Positions 30,281-39,811 of a DNA stretch of 62,000 nt are shown in pieces. Origin of the DNA: Prorocentrum cordatum (Eukaryota > Sar > Dinophyceae > Prorocentrales > Prorocentraceae); contig CAUYUJ010000337.1 of the NCBI GenBank assembly GCA_963575745.1, positions 363,730 to 425,729 on the forward strand, given 5' to 3'. Each line of letters begins with the position of its first letter. The stretch's first letter is position 1. The notes under the pieces were generated by a model. The model was not told the origin of the DNA, did not search any database, and saw nothing but the letters and a program-made list of their open reading frames with translations. The translations under genes and the position numbers were made by a program.

Positions 30281-31374
30281 TCAACCGTAGTTGGTCGCCC
30301 TTCTGAATCTGTTCCGTAGACCACGAGATCCCCTAGCCAGCGGAGAAGGGCAGGCAAAGAGGGCTCGGCAGGCTGCGCCAGGGAGCCTATGCTTGCCCTT
30401 CCCTTGTCGGTTTCGCCCGCGGGAACATCGCGACCACACTTCCATGAGGCGAACAAGCATCAGCAAGACAGGAGAGAAATATGTGACGATCATCTTGGCA
30501 CTGGCCCATAGTGCGCCAGTGCCTGGCCATCGCCACGGATGGTTTGGCGTGTTCTTCGCGAACGAACTGCATGGTTTATCTTTCCGTTTCCATCTGCCCT
30601 TGCTATTGTTCTTTCCACGGCCTGTACTCGATCCCCGACTTCTCGGGGTCTCGCCTGGCGTGGCATCGCCACCATTCGCAGCGGCAGAATCGGCTCGCCT
30701 TGAAGTTCTCTGGTAGCCCATGGACGTGCCAGCCTTGAGCTGTTCTTCTTCGTATTTGTCACGTTTGACTTTCTCCGCCTCGGACAAGCCTCTGCGCTGC
30801 TTATAGCGCCCACTCTGCGGGCCCTTGCAGTTGCGAGGGCCACGCGACCATGCGCAGCACGCCATCTTACTCTGGCGTTCTCGCGAGGCCTCCGACTGAC
30901 TCCTCGCCCGCGACTGTGTCGCATTCGAGTTGCCGAATTTGTTCGATGGAGTCGAGGAGCGAGGACGGTCCTTTCCTTTCGGGCCTTTACTTCCAAACAT
31001 CTCGTTTCTGCCTCTGCGATCATTATTTTCCCCGGCGGCTCCATGGTCACCGCCCGCTCCCGGCTGTGCCGGTGCGGCCAGTGTCTTAGGCGTCTTGTGA
31101 TTATAGGGGCAGCCTTGCCCTGCTTCGGGGCACTTTTCCCTTGCTTCACAAATTTGCAAGTCGTCTCGCCTTTAGTTCTTCCGCTCGCCGTCTTGTCCGT
31201 AGGCAATCCTAATCGACGAGCTGTTGCCGCCGTGGCAGAGGCTCTTCGTCCGCCCGCGCCACCCTCGTTCGTTCCACCTGCCAGGTGGGCCTGTCTGGAA
31301 TTGAGGGCCGATTCATGTTTGGAGATTGCCCACTGTTCTCTGTCCCGCATCATGAGAGACTCTACCTGAAGCAA
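30281..31374 (-). pseudogene. gag: O gag: CCCH zinc finger and basic region, frameshifted
   Basis: Two overlapping minus-strand frames. The N-terminal one (30,490-31,374) reaches GETTCKFVKQGK; the other (from 31,159) continues KCPEAGQGCPYNHKTPKTL. Together they make C-x7/8-C-x5-C-x3-H, a CCCH finger broken by a frameshift near 31,150. Ser/Arg/Gly-rich nucleic-acid-binding sequence follows, then RRGLSEAEKVKRDKYEEE. Element I has CCCH fingers in the same gag position. Hairpins at 30,362-30,387, about 30,909 and 31,060-31,072; the last encodes APAQPGAGG. Confidence 0.7.
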
Positions 31375-31377
31375 AAG

Positions 31378-32300
31378 TCATTGATGTGTGCGCATCCCCG
31401 CGCCCGGAGCCTCTGTCGACAATTCATACCACTGCCTGGCATACTCAAGCCTCGGGACCTGTCTAATCTGTCCGTAGACGCGTGCATGTATTGAAGCCTT
31501 CATTTCATCCGACGGTCCCCTGGCACCGTGCAAATCTTGGTACCGTTCCATCCATTCACTATAGACATGATGCAAGTCCTGATTTGGCTCATGTCGACCA
31601 ATGGCCAGTCTGAAGAGGCCACGGCATATCCAGTGTTGTCCGCTCTCCGACCTGACAGAACACCAAGCGCACATCGACCGTGCCAGTTCTCGGCCCGAGA
31701 GGAGACGCTCCTCTATCTGACACGAATGCTCCATGCGATTTATTTTTGATAGGAACTAAGTGTGCTGCGTTGACAGACGTCGGTCACGCTTTATCTTGGC
31801 AAATGTCTCAAGCAGATCAAGGCGCATCAATGCCCCGGAGTCTCTAAGGTTTTCCTTCGGCACATTGGGTTCCATGGCTTCAATAACCCATGTCTGCGCC
31901 GCATGGGCATCATGCCGTGATCCAGCTACCGCTCTCGTGCAATGTTGCTGCCGTTCTCGGAGTGTCTGGGCGCTCGGCATGTTGAGCAAATATAATTCTG
32001 CGTTGTCTCCAAAGCTCCTCCCATTCACATCCATTTGATTTGTATTGAACGGCCGCCAGGTTGGGCCATTGTGGCCATTCGGCCCCCCACCGCCGTCTCC
32101 GTCTGGATCGCCGTCCCGGGTCCCCCTGGAGGGCCTTTGGGTGGCTTGGGCTTACCTGTTTCGTCAAACTTTATTGCCGCGATCATGCCGGTGCTGGAGG
32201 CTGTAGTCTGCTCGTCTCTCTGATCGTCGTCGCTTCATCCCGGGCCTCCACCTCCTTCGCCAGTCACGGCTGAGCCGATGGTGCAAGGAACGTGTCCAGG
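31378..32300 (-). pseudogene. gag: O gag: capsid-like helical region
   Basis: Frames 31,378-31,734 and 31,756-32,167. The first carries QDLHHVYSEWMERYQDLHG and EMKASIHARVYGQIRQVP with amphipathic helices, fitting a capsid C-terminal domain just before the zinc finger; the second has helical DLLETFAKIKRDRR. Assigned by position and composition, not by a signature. Confidence 0.45.
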
Positions 32301-32511
32301 CAAGTCGAGATTGTCAGGAGGCCCTGATATCTTGACATTAAAAGGACATTCCCAGGATTCGTTCCCTGGGCAACCTCCCGCATCGAACCTTCGCTCGCTC
32401 CAAGAGACTTCTCGACAGCTGGTCCTGGAATGAAATGTGATTTGCGAGAGGAAGCGTGGGTGCAGACGGGGCGGTCAGCATTGGCATGCTACCGAAATCG
32501 GACTTTTCTGA

Positions 32512-32988
32512 TTAGAATGCTGGCATGCCCATAAAATCAGCAAGATTGCGTGTCTTGCGTTCGGGTCCAACATCCTTAGGCAAAACCGAGTGTCTCGGTG
32601 TCTTTTCATCGGGATCGTTGTTGGCCCGCTGAGTATCAGGTATGCCTCGAAGTTCTTCCATTTTCTCGCGATCGCCCTGTCGTTCAAACTCATTATTCCA
32701 AGCGCGCCCATCACGCCGTTTGGCACCCATATCCATATGGCCCCTACATGCGCGCTTCACACAACCCTTGCATACCTCGATTGAAGGTTCGGTACACAGG
32801 TTACAGATCTGACTCGGATTGCCCGTTCGTGTTTGAGCTCGCACGGCTTCAGGCGTCCGAAAGGGGCGAGCAGCGATCGGATGGGGGAGCGGCTCAACAT
32901 ACGCCGGCTGTGCCGGCGTTGATCCGACCTTTTCCTCGGGGCCCACTTCTGCCTGCGAGGCCGTAGTCGTGGACCCTACTCTCGGCAA
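32512..32988 (-). CDS. O gag segment with B-box-like zinc cluster
   Basis: 158 aa. Residues about 61-85 hold CNLCTEPSIEVCKGCVKRAC followed by RGH, i.e. C-x2-C-x7-C-x2-C-x4-C-x2-H, a spacing reminiscent of B-box zinc fingers. The rest is acidic/basic linker (REKMEELRGIPDTQR). The hairpin at 32,894-32,922 encodes STPAQPAY. Element I has inserted just upstream (33,074), so the N-terminal gag part lies at 50.8-52.8 kb. Confidence 0.5.
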   Translation of the reverse strand: MPRVGSTTTASQAEVGPEEKVGSTPAQPAYVEPLPHPIAARPFRTPEAVRAQTRTGNPSQICNLCTEPSIEVCKGCVKRACRGHMDMGAKRRDGRAWNNEFERQGDREKMEELRGIPDTQRANNDPDEKTPRHSVLPKDVGPERKTRNLADFMGMPAF

Positions 32989-33073
32989 TGATTATGTCGC
33001 GGGTTGCCCGGTTAACCGAACCTTATCCCGCGGTTCCATGTCCATCCGATGTTGCTCCAGGTCAAACCTCAAC

Positions 33074-33224
33074 TGTGCGTGGGGTTAGAGTGCAAAGGCG
33101 CAGAACCCCTGATCCGTAGGTAGAGGAAGGAGGGAAGGATGGGGATATGTTCCTCCTGTGCGATCAGCGTCCTGATCTAAGCCAATACCTGAGCCCAAGC
33201 GGCCAGCAGACAGGGTAGTAAGTA

Positions 33225-33259
<35 letters not shown>
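33074..33259 (-). repeat. I 3' LTR
   Basis: Plus strand TGTGCGTGGGGTTAGAG to ATATATGCA. Matches 50,646-50,811 (GTAGAGGAAGGAGGGAA, GATCTAAGCCAAT, CGGCCAGCAGACAGG). An (AT)15-16 run near 33,226-33,256 accounts for the extra length. The minus-strand start TGCATATATA directly follows the purine tract. Confidence 0.8.
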
Positions 33260-33260
<1 letters not shown>

Positions 33261-33270
33261 CCCCCGTCCC
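33260..33270 (-). promoter_or_regulatory. Polypurine tract of I
   Basis: GGGACGGGGGG on the minus strand, abutting the TGCATATATA start of the 3' LTR, the expected plus-strand priming site of an LTR retrotransposon. Confidence 0.7.
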
Positions 33271-33966
33271 GAATCCCGCCCGCAAGGGCAGGGCTCGGGA
33301 AAAGGAAGAAAGAACCCGTCACCCTTTTACTCCTTAGACTGCGCAAGCAGCAGGGCGCAAAAGTACGCAGCGCCTCTGCTGCGCCACGAGCGCATCAGCA
33401 GTGCGCAAAAGTACGCAGCGCCTCTGCTGGCGCGAACGGGCAGGGCGAGGACGACGGAGCACCCGGGTGTCCATAACCCTTTCCGAACGCACTTTGGTGC
33501 CACTCGGTGCGTCCCCAAAAAAAGATTCGGCACTCGAGGGTGGAAAGGAATGGGGCACGGGTGAGCGGAGCAAGAGGATCTGAGCAAACTAGAACAACAT
33601 CAAAACCGCTGCATCTAAGATACAGCGGGCGTTGGCACCAGCAATCAAACTAAGGCTGGGCATCAGATCGTGCTCTAAGCTTCCTCGTCTGCAATGCGGG
33701 AACTGTCGCACAGAGGAGTCAATCGATCAAACTGAATTCAGCGTCGCGTTGGGGACGCGAAAAGTTACATGAACAAATTCTGCAATGGGTTACTCCCCTC
33801 GGTAAAACTCCTAAGGGGCGTGCCTTGGATGTCACCGCGATGTGTATAAGAAGCCACTTGTCGTAGCTAGCGAAGTGGCAAAAAGTTGTGTATTTACTGC
33901 TCGAAGCGAACTCTTTAAATACGCAGTTCAAGCAACATCGAGCAGTGGGTCTTGCGGCCGACGTTA
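33271..33966. other. Non-coding 3' end of I
   Basis: No convincing ORF. A 27-bp direct repeat (GCGCAAAAGTACGCAGCGCC...) occurs at 33,355-33,381 and 33,403-33,429. The remainder shows nothing recognisable. It is the 3' untranslated part between the last ORF and the polypurine tract. Confidence 0.6.
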
Positions 33967-35988
33967 CTAGGTATTGCCACGCATGTAGAACTCACTGGCC
34001 CAAACGCGATGGCCGTCGATTCCAGCGAAGCTCGTCATGCATGTTGCCCAAGTGGTCCTTGGGTGCCAGTCGCGGAATCGAGGATTGTACTGCAGGTCGC
34101 GGATGTACACGAACTCATCGTTGTTCTCTGCGATGTACATCCAGCAGTTGTTGTGGTAGCTCCAGTACCTGGGGCCCCACTGGCTGCCCTCGAGGTGCTT
34201 GCGCCATCGCGCCGCGTAGTCGTCGGCGGTGCGCGCCCGCTTGGCCCGCGGGGGCGTCGCAGGTGCGCGGGCGCCGGCGCTGCTGTCGATTGGCTGCCAG
34301 CCGCTCGGCTGCGGGGCGGCAGCGGCGTCGCCGCGCCGCCCAGCGGGCGTCGCTGCCAGCGCGCCAGAGGCGCGGCTTCCAGCAGCATCGCCGCGTGCAG
34401 CACGAGGCGGCGGCACCATGGCATCATGTGTAAAAGGTGTATGTGTGGGGGTGGTATCAGGATCGGTTCCTACCCCTGAACCCTTCCCCCCGTGGCCCGT
34501 TGATCCCAGGGCAGGTCCGACAGAGGCAGCTCTGGCAAGAGCGCGGCGCGTGGTCTTGTCATAAGTGCCGCCCCCACGGGGAACGGCAATCGTGACAAGA
34601 CCGCGTTCCTGCCTGGTGCTTCTGCCCATTCTACCCTCATTCAACCACCAATTCCTACGACCAGCGAGTCCAAGTGTTTGGCTGCGGTGGTGGATACTGC
34701 AAGCTTCCCGCATATCCTCCACGGTCCAGGGCGCCTGGCCGACAGCCTCACGGGCTCCGGTCATTTGGTGGTGGAATCGGGATTCATTGAGGAAGCGTTG
34801 AAGGAAATTACGGAACGGGTGGTACAATGGGCGGTCGTCATCGGGCTCCCCCGCGAGCCTGCACTCGCTTGCAGGTGGGCAACCCGCAGCGCACCACTTA
34901 TTGTACCTTTCCTCGGCCTTCTTCGCCATCATCCTCAATCTGTTACGCTGCTTAGCTATCTCCGAACGCTGTCCCGTGAAGTAGATCCTCGTGCCGTCGG
35001 AGATGAGGCGGGCCACTTCGTTGTGGGACAGGTTGCTCCTGATCCACTGGTTGAGCTCCTGCAGGTACGCCAGGTCGGTAGCCTCAGCGCCACCCTGTCC
35101 TGTAGCACCTACAGAGGTCCTGCATTGCCAACATGTATCACATGGAGTGCCATCGTCAGCAACAACTCCCAGGGACAGGAAACGACTGCAGTTCTTGCGT
35201 CGAGGGATATCACGCTGGAAGTCCTCAGGGACGCCGGACGAAGCCAGATCCCCACGGCTGCCCCAGCGGGTGTTGCCACCGGCTCCTGAAGCAACAGAAT
35301 GACCCAGCTGGTTCATTGCCTCGCGATTGAGCTCTGCGGTGGCTCGGGCAGCGACCGATCGTCCGATTCCCTCGACCTCGGTCAGCGATAACCGATCGCC
35401 AGGCAATCCAAAGTACTCTGTGGATCCGATATCCGACACGTCTAGGTGCCCGCAAGTTTTGGCCAAGTCGCGGCGAATACGCGCGGCTTCGGCCTGAGGG
35501 GTACTCTCATTGTCGCCCTCCTTGCGGTCGAGATTCTTCTGATCTGCCAGGACTTGCACCATCGTCTCTTGATCTGGTGCCGCCGAGGCAATGCTGCCTG
35601 GGTCCTGTGGTATCTCAGCGGGGGCATATTGAGTGGCAGCGCCTGGGTCATCCTGGCCAGGCGCAGCAGGTGTTGCCACCGGCTCCTCCCATGCAGGGAA
35701 ACCTGGAGTTCCATGCTTCCTCTCACATTCTGTGTAGAATGATCGGAGCGCTGCGAGGGCTGGATGGTGAGTATAAATGGATACCTTGTTGAAGTTGGTC
35801 AACTCTTGTATGCCCTCCAGCAGGAAGTTCTGGTATACCTTAGAGATCCATTGGAAGATCCCTGTGGTGGTACCCAGCACGGACTCAGGGTCGAGAACCC
35901 GCAGCAGCTTCTTGAATAAGTGCTCTGCAATGCACACGGGAAGGCCCCGTGCCCAGGTATGGGTATGGTTGTAACGTATAGTGTACAT
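33967..35988 (-). CDS. Intact 673-aa accessory ORF at the 3' end of I
   Basis: The longest unbroken frame in I. Residues 1-70 are helical with a possible short hydrophobic start (LPVCIAEHLFKKLLRVL). Pro/Gln-rich section with two hairpin-encoded PVATPA tracts (35,668-35,686 in the protein as EEPVATPA). 270-400: Cys-containing segment (DGTPCDTCWQCRTS), a coiled-coil-like helix and RSEIAKQRNRLRMM. 470-600: Arg/Gly/Ala low complexity. 600-673: aromatic end RYWSYHNNCWMYIAENNDEF, then DWHPRTTWATCM. No family recognised. An open frame of this length beside a decayed pol suggests either recent insertion or selection. Confidence 0.6.
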   Translation of the reverse strand: MYTIRYNHTHTWARGLPVCIAEHLFKKLLRVLDPESVLGTTTGIFQWISKVYQNFLLEGIQELTNFNKVSIYTHHPALAALRSFYTECERKHGTPGFPAWEEPVATPAAPGQDDPGAATQYAPAEIPQDPGSIASAAPDQETMVQVLADQKNLDRKEGDNESTPQAEAARIRRDLAKTCGHLDVSDIGSTEYFGLPGDRLSLTEVEGIGRSVAARATAELNREAMNQLGHSVASGAGGNTRWGSRGDLASSGVPEDFQRDIPRRKNCSRFLSLGVVADDGTPCDTCWQCRTSVGATGQGGAEATDLAYLQELNQWIRSNLSHNEVARLISDGTRIYFTGQRSEIAKQRNRLRMMAKKAEERYNKWCAAGCPPASECRLAGEPDDDRPLYHPFRNFLQRFLNESRFHHQMTGAREAVGQAPWTVEDMREACSIHHRSQTLGLAGRRNWWLNEGRMGRSTRQERGLVTIAVPRGGGTYDKTTRRALARAASVGPALGSTGHGGKGSGVGTDPDTTPTHTPFTHDAMVPPPRAARGDAAGSRASGALAATPAGRRGDAAAAPQPSGWQPIDSSAGARAPATPPRAKRARTADDYAARWRKHLEGSQWGPRYWSYHNNCWMYIAENNDEFVYIRDLQYNPRFRDWHPRTTWATCMTSFAGIDGHRVWASEFYMRGNT
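35268..35286. repeat. I-family small hairpin / VATPA motif (example)
   Basis: Plus strand GGGTGTTGCCACCGGCTCC. On the coding minus strand it gives GGTG-GCAA-CACC-type stem-loops and EPVATPA. Others: 35,668-35,686, 36,381-36,398, 37,211-37,227, 38,971-38,987, 46,147-46,162, 46,864-46,880, 49,899-49,916, plus diverged forms near 37,076, 40,562, 41,383, 43,002, 43,061 and 44,203. All in the same orientation. Confidence 0.78.
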
Positions 35989-36122
35989 CTCTCGGTCCCA
36001 AATCGAAGCTGGAAGCTCAGATATGATTCGATATTGTCCTGTATTGGAACATCGGTGACTCTATCAGCGGTGCTGATGTCCAGTAATGCACCATAAGGTT
36101 GTCCGATTATTTTGCCCAGTTG

Positions 36123-37516
36123 TTAACATCGTTCGGACGAGAGTCTTTGTTCTGTAATGATATGCTCTGGCGGATCAATGATGCACTCGAAGAGAGAAGT
36201 ACCTGAGTTCTGACCTGCCTGGATCTCGGCTGTCATCTCAGCCTCCACGGCGTCGTTGGCGGCCCTCTGTTCATCGCTCACTACCACATCGGAAACATCA
36301 ACGACAATGGTTGAGCGCTCGGCGGTGGTGTCCACCACCTGCTGCCGAATGCCTTCGTCGATTTCCATGGGATATTCAGCGGGTGTTGTCACCGGCTCCT
36401 GGTCGGATCCTGGGGTCCGAGGAGCGGTGCGTCTGGGTGGCGCGCGTGGGATACGCACTCGCTGAATAAATGGAATTCCGAAATATGGGAGCTCAAATGA
36501 TTGAGCGTACTCCTCAATCTGGGAGCTGCATGATGAGGCCCCTTCATTGCCACCTCCATGTGGGCATCGGCAATAATGTCAGAAAGTACGGGCGTAGCGT
36601 AAACGATGCCCTTGAGGGGCAGGTTTCTGTCACAATACCAAATGTTTACCCGTCGTAAACCGTGGTGGGGTACCGGTATCTGTACCGCGAAGAACTTCTC
36701 AAAGACACCGAAATGTATGACAGGGCCATAGATGTGGCCCTTGTTCATGCGGGCGCTGGTGATATAATCGCCTTTGGGGTAGTGGTTATCGTAATGGTAG
36801 CAGTTGACTTGGCCCCAATTTTTCACGAAGGTGAAATCCCCAACGCGAACATCGTTGAAGATAGGACGTCGACTCCAGTCTCTCTGCGTGAGTTCTGCAG
36901 TGATGGGCCCAAGGGCCGCCCTGCTGCACGACATCGAGATTAACCAACTCTTGCCCTGTTGGTTGTGTGTGCTCCTGCCAACCATGGCACGGACAATGGC
37001 CTCTTCGTCGAAAGCGTCGGGGTCGGCAAATTCATCTGCCGAGTGAATGAGCGCTGCTGTCACTGCGGCAAGGCCAGCAGGGGTTGCCCCCGGCGAGGGG
37101 GCAAGGGGTTGCGCCGATGACGCAGAAGCGGGCTCAGAACCACTGATCTGGGCTGTCTGTATCTTCTGCAGAGGCTTTGGCGAGTAAGCCACAGTAGAAG
37201 CCTTCGCAGCAGGCGTTGCCGCCGGCGCAGGTTGGCGTGCGTCAGACGGCGATGGTGGAGCAATCCCAGGAGGATCGGCAATCATGTCAGCCTCCAACTC
37301 CTGGACAACTTGTTCCTTTCGTGTTTGCTGCCGAGGCGGAGCGCAAATCGCAAATACTTGCTGACTGGTGCTCGCTGGCGCTCCACAGGTGGGTAGTCCC
37401 AGGGTGGTCCTTTTGAAAGCCGTAACTGTTTGCCACAATCGCGGCCCCCCTTGCAACGGCGAACGGCATTGATTGCAACAGTGATGGCGCCTTGCGCGCC
37501 AAGCCAGAATCTGCAT
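36123..37516 (-). CDS. I accessory ORF(s) downstream of the Tpt1-like domain
   Basis: 36,389-37,516 is 375 aa: a Pro/Ala linker with three hairpin-encoded ATPA tracts (about 37,076 and 37,211), then a folded-looking part: RRPIFNDVRVGDFTFVKNWG, HYDNHYPKGDYITSARMNKG, HGLRRVNIWYCDRNLPLKG. The N-terminal ~55 residues are out of the Tpt1 frame. 36,123-36,458 continues in another frame with an acidic helix and DPPEHIITEQRLSS. A single polyprotein with frameshifts is likely. Not identified. Confidence 0.45.
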
Positions 37517-38729
37517 CCATATTGTGTGGCAATATACATGTCGATCACGATATCCACCTCATTTTTCCAATGATTGAATTTGTACGGTGTGACAAACGTG
37601 TGAGGATTAAGCTGCGCACCCTTCATGTACGTGCTCGCACTGTAGAATGCTTCGGTGCGCGGCTCCTCCTGATGCTTTCCGTCTCTCTGGTGCGGATCTC
37701 TGTATCAAAGGAGGATTCCCATTTTCATAATGCTGCTCCAAGCACGGGATGTTGTGCCGTGGTGGAGGTATTTTACGCCGGTCCATTGTAGGCTTTCCCA
37801 GCCCATATTCCATGGCTGGGAGTGCGTGTTGACCGAACTGTGTCCTCCTACGCAACGAATGGCAATAACGCTGCCCCAATCGAAACAGCGGGGATTGCTC
37901 CCGGCAGATAGTGGTTCACCGTAGATCTCAATCCTATTCTTCTCTGGGTCAATGTGCGTCTGGAGCGCACGGAGGATAAAGATCGGGAAATCATCCGCCC
38001 AGGCCTCATATCCGACTGGCTTACCGTCTTTGAGGAAGTGTTCCATGGCCGCCTCGTCGGTTGGTCCGTTGCTCCTACCACGACGGTTGCGCAATCTCCA
38101 CTCCGCCATTTCCTCGAAGGATTTCCATGTGCTGGCAAATTTCCAGCCGACCCCTGTGCGCCCCTTCCATAAATTGATCCGTCGATCAGTGAACGGATCG
38201 ATGCTGAAGTGCTTGCTGTAATTAATATGGCGCATCATAGTCGCGATATATTTGCTCATGAATTTGGGGTCGCAGAGATATTCTCCTAATGCCAAGTCGG
38301 GGCCGCGCGGCGTTTCGTTGCATGGTGGAAGAGAAATCCATTTGTACTCTGGGAAGCAGCCAGAATGGTCGATATCTGGAGCGTGGGTGATCACGCAATC
38401 GTCATAGTCCAACTGGGCTGCCCAATCATTGTCAGTGATGCACTGCATGCCTCCTGGCGCGGCCGTGCCCCGAAGTGAGGGGGGGGCACGTAGTAGTGAT
38501 TATCTGGGTATTGCGCACGAAGCTTATACTCACGAAGAGTGCATGTGTTGTCGAACATAGAGAACTGGCTTGCCACCCTTTGCATTTCTGGATGGTATCC
38601 GCATTGTCCAGGCGAGGTCCGACACGGTGAGTTCAGCAACGCGCTCTTTTGCACGACGCGCAACTGGTTTGCCTCAGTGGCCTCCGCTTTAGCCTCGATC
38701 TTGTCTACGAGCTGCTCATAGACCACCAA
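37282..38729 (-). pseudogene. Tpt1/KptA-like RNA 2'-phosphotransferase domain (frameshift and one stop)
   Basis: Blocks in family order on the minus strand: FMSKYIATMMRHINY (family LSKxLxxxLRH, the Arg-His pair kept; about 38,235), PEKNRIEIYGEP (KxRFEL strand), VIAIRCVGGHSS (family IRAxQGHS, Arg kept; 37,838-37,865), VKYLHHGTTSRAWSSIMKMG (YHGT...I..GL; about 37,740), then NEVDIVIDMYIATQYGCRFW and LGAQGAITV (final strands). One TGA (37,705-37,707) interrupts right after the HGT helix; a frameshift near 38,440 joins the N-terminal ORF 38,391-38,729. Family enzymes remove an RNA 2'-phosphate using NAD+. The fourth catalytic Arg cannot be placed with confidence. It lies downstream of RNase H in I. 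Confidence 0.72.
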
Positions 38730-38947
38730 GGCGAGGGCATGTGCATCATTGGAGTAAAGGCCGGTCTCTGATAGTAGTGTTTTCTCTCAGCTGAATCGTA
38801 GGATGCCCAAATGCCCGGCTACGCGTCAATCAAGGGAATCAGTTTGTAATACAGTTCCTCGTAGGCTCGGCGGCATGGGTCATGATCCTGGCGCTGTGGC
38901 GCTGCTGACGCTGATGGCGCCTCGCCTGGCGCCCCTGGGATGGGACA

Positions 38948-39811
38948 TTAGTGCTGAGCACGCTCACCAGCGGGCGTTGCCGCCGGCATAGATAGCGGTA
39001 GATTGCCGCTGGCGCATGGAGCCATCCAAGCACAGTGGACCATCTCTCCGGCGGCTTGATTCATCAACGTAGTGAGGCTGTGGTGCCTCTTCCACTCAGC
39101 CGTCATCTTGTCGCGGTACGTGAGAGCCGCTGGGATCTCCTTGGCCTGGGTGTACGCCTGGGAGTCCGTCACGGCCTTCAGTAGTGGAGGCCGAAACTGA
39201 TATGGCTGAGAGGGTAATGATTGAATCGCTGCGCAAAAATTGCGGTAGCACACGGCGTCACTGAATTGAGTCGTCATCATTGCCATGTTGTGGCTATCCG
39301 TTTTGGCGTGCCATGCCGTAGGAGAGAGCCTGTCATAGGACTCAACCCATTGGTCTGCAGCAAGAACTGCGATGCCTCTGGCCTGCATGCGACGTGTGAG
39401 GTCAGCTGTCTGGTAATCGAAGTTGGGGTGCAGGCCCCATTGTTTAGGCAAGCCTGGTCCCATTACAGTAGGGCATCGACAGTATTGCATCACATCGAGG
39501 AATCGCGACACATCAACCTTCACGTGCAAAGGCATGTGCTCTGGGACGCCGTCCTCGCACCTGATGTGGGTGTTCTCGCGGCGTCCATCCTTGTTGGGGG
39601 CACGACCGGCGTGGCGCCGTGCGTCCAACCACTGTTGGTTGTGGGTGGCGCAGCCGATATCATTTGCACTCCAAACGACAAAAGCATTGAGGCCTCTGCA
39701 ATAGCGCCGTTGCTTGACATAGGCAGAGAACCCTGTGCTCCAGTATTCCCAAATCTACTCATTTCTTTCGCGCCATTCTGCCAAGGAAGCATTATGATCA
39801 CACAACAGTAA
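38948..39811 (-). CDS. I accessory ORF, possibly SGNH-hydrolase-like
   Basis: Main frame 38,948-39,628 (226 aa), joined upstream to a frame with AFVVWSANDIGCATHN (about 39,665). Strand + SxND turn, helix LTRRMQARGIAVLAADQW, and later LSPTAWHAKTDSHN (DxxH-like) are compatible with blocks III and V of SGNH hydrolases, but the GDS block is not seen. The C-terminal end MPAATPAGER is written by the hairpin at 38,971-38,987. Immediately upstream of the Tpt1-like domain. Low-confidence family call. Confidence 0.35.

Noticed and set aside
33226-33256. AT microsatellite as an independent feature or promoter TATA region
   Set aside because: It is an expansion of the ATATATA start of the I LTR; the other LTR has only a short version.
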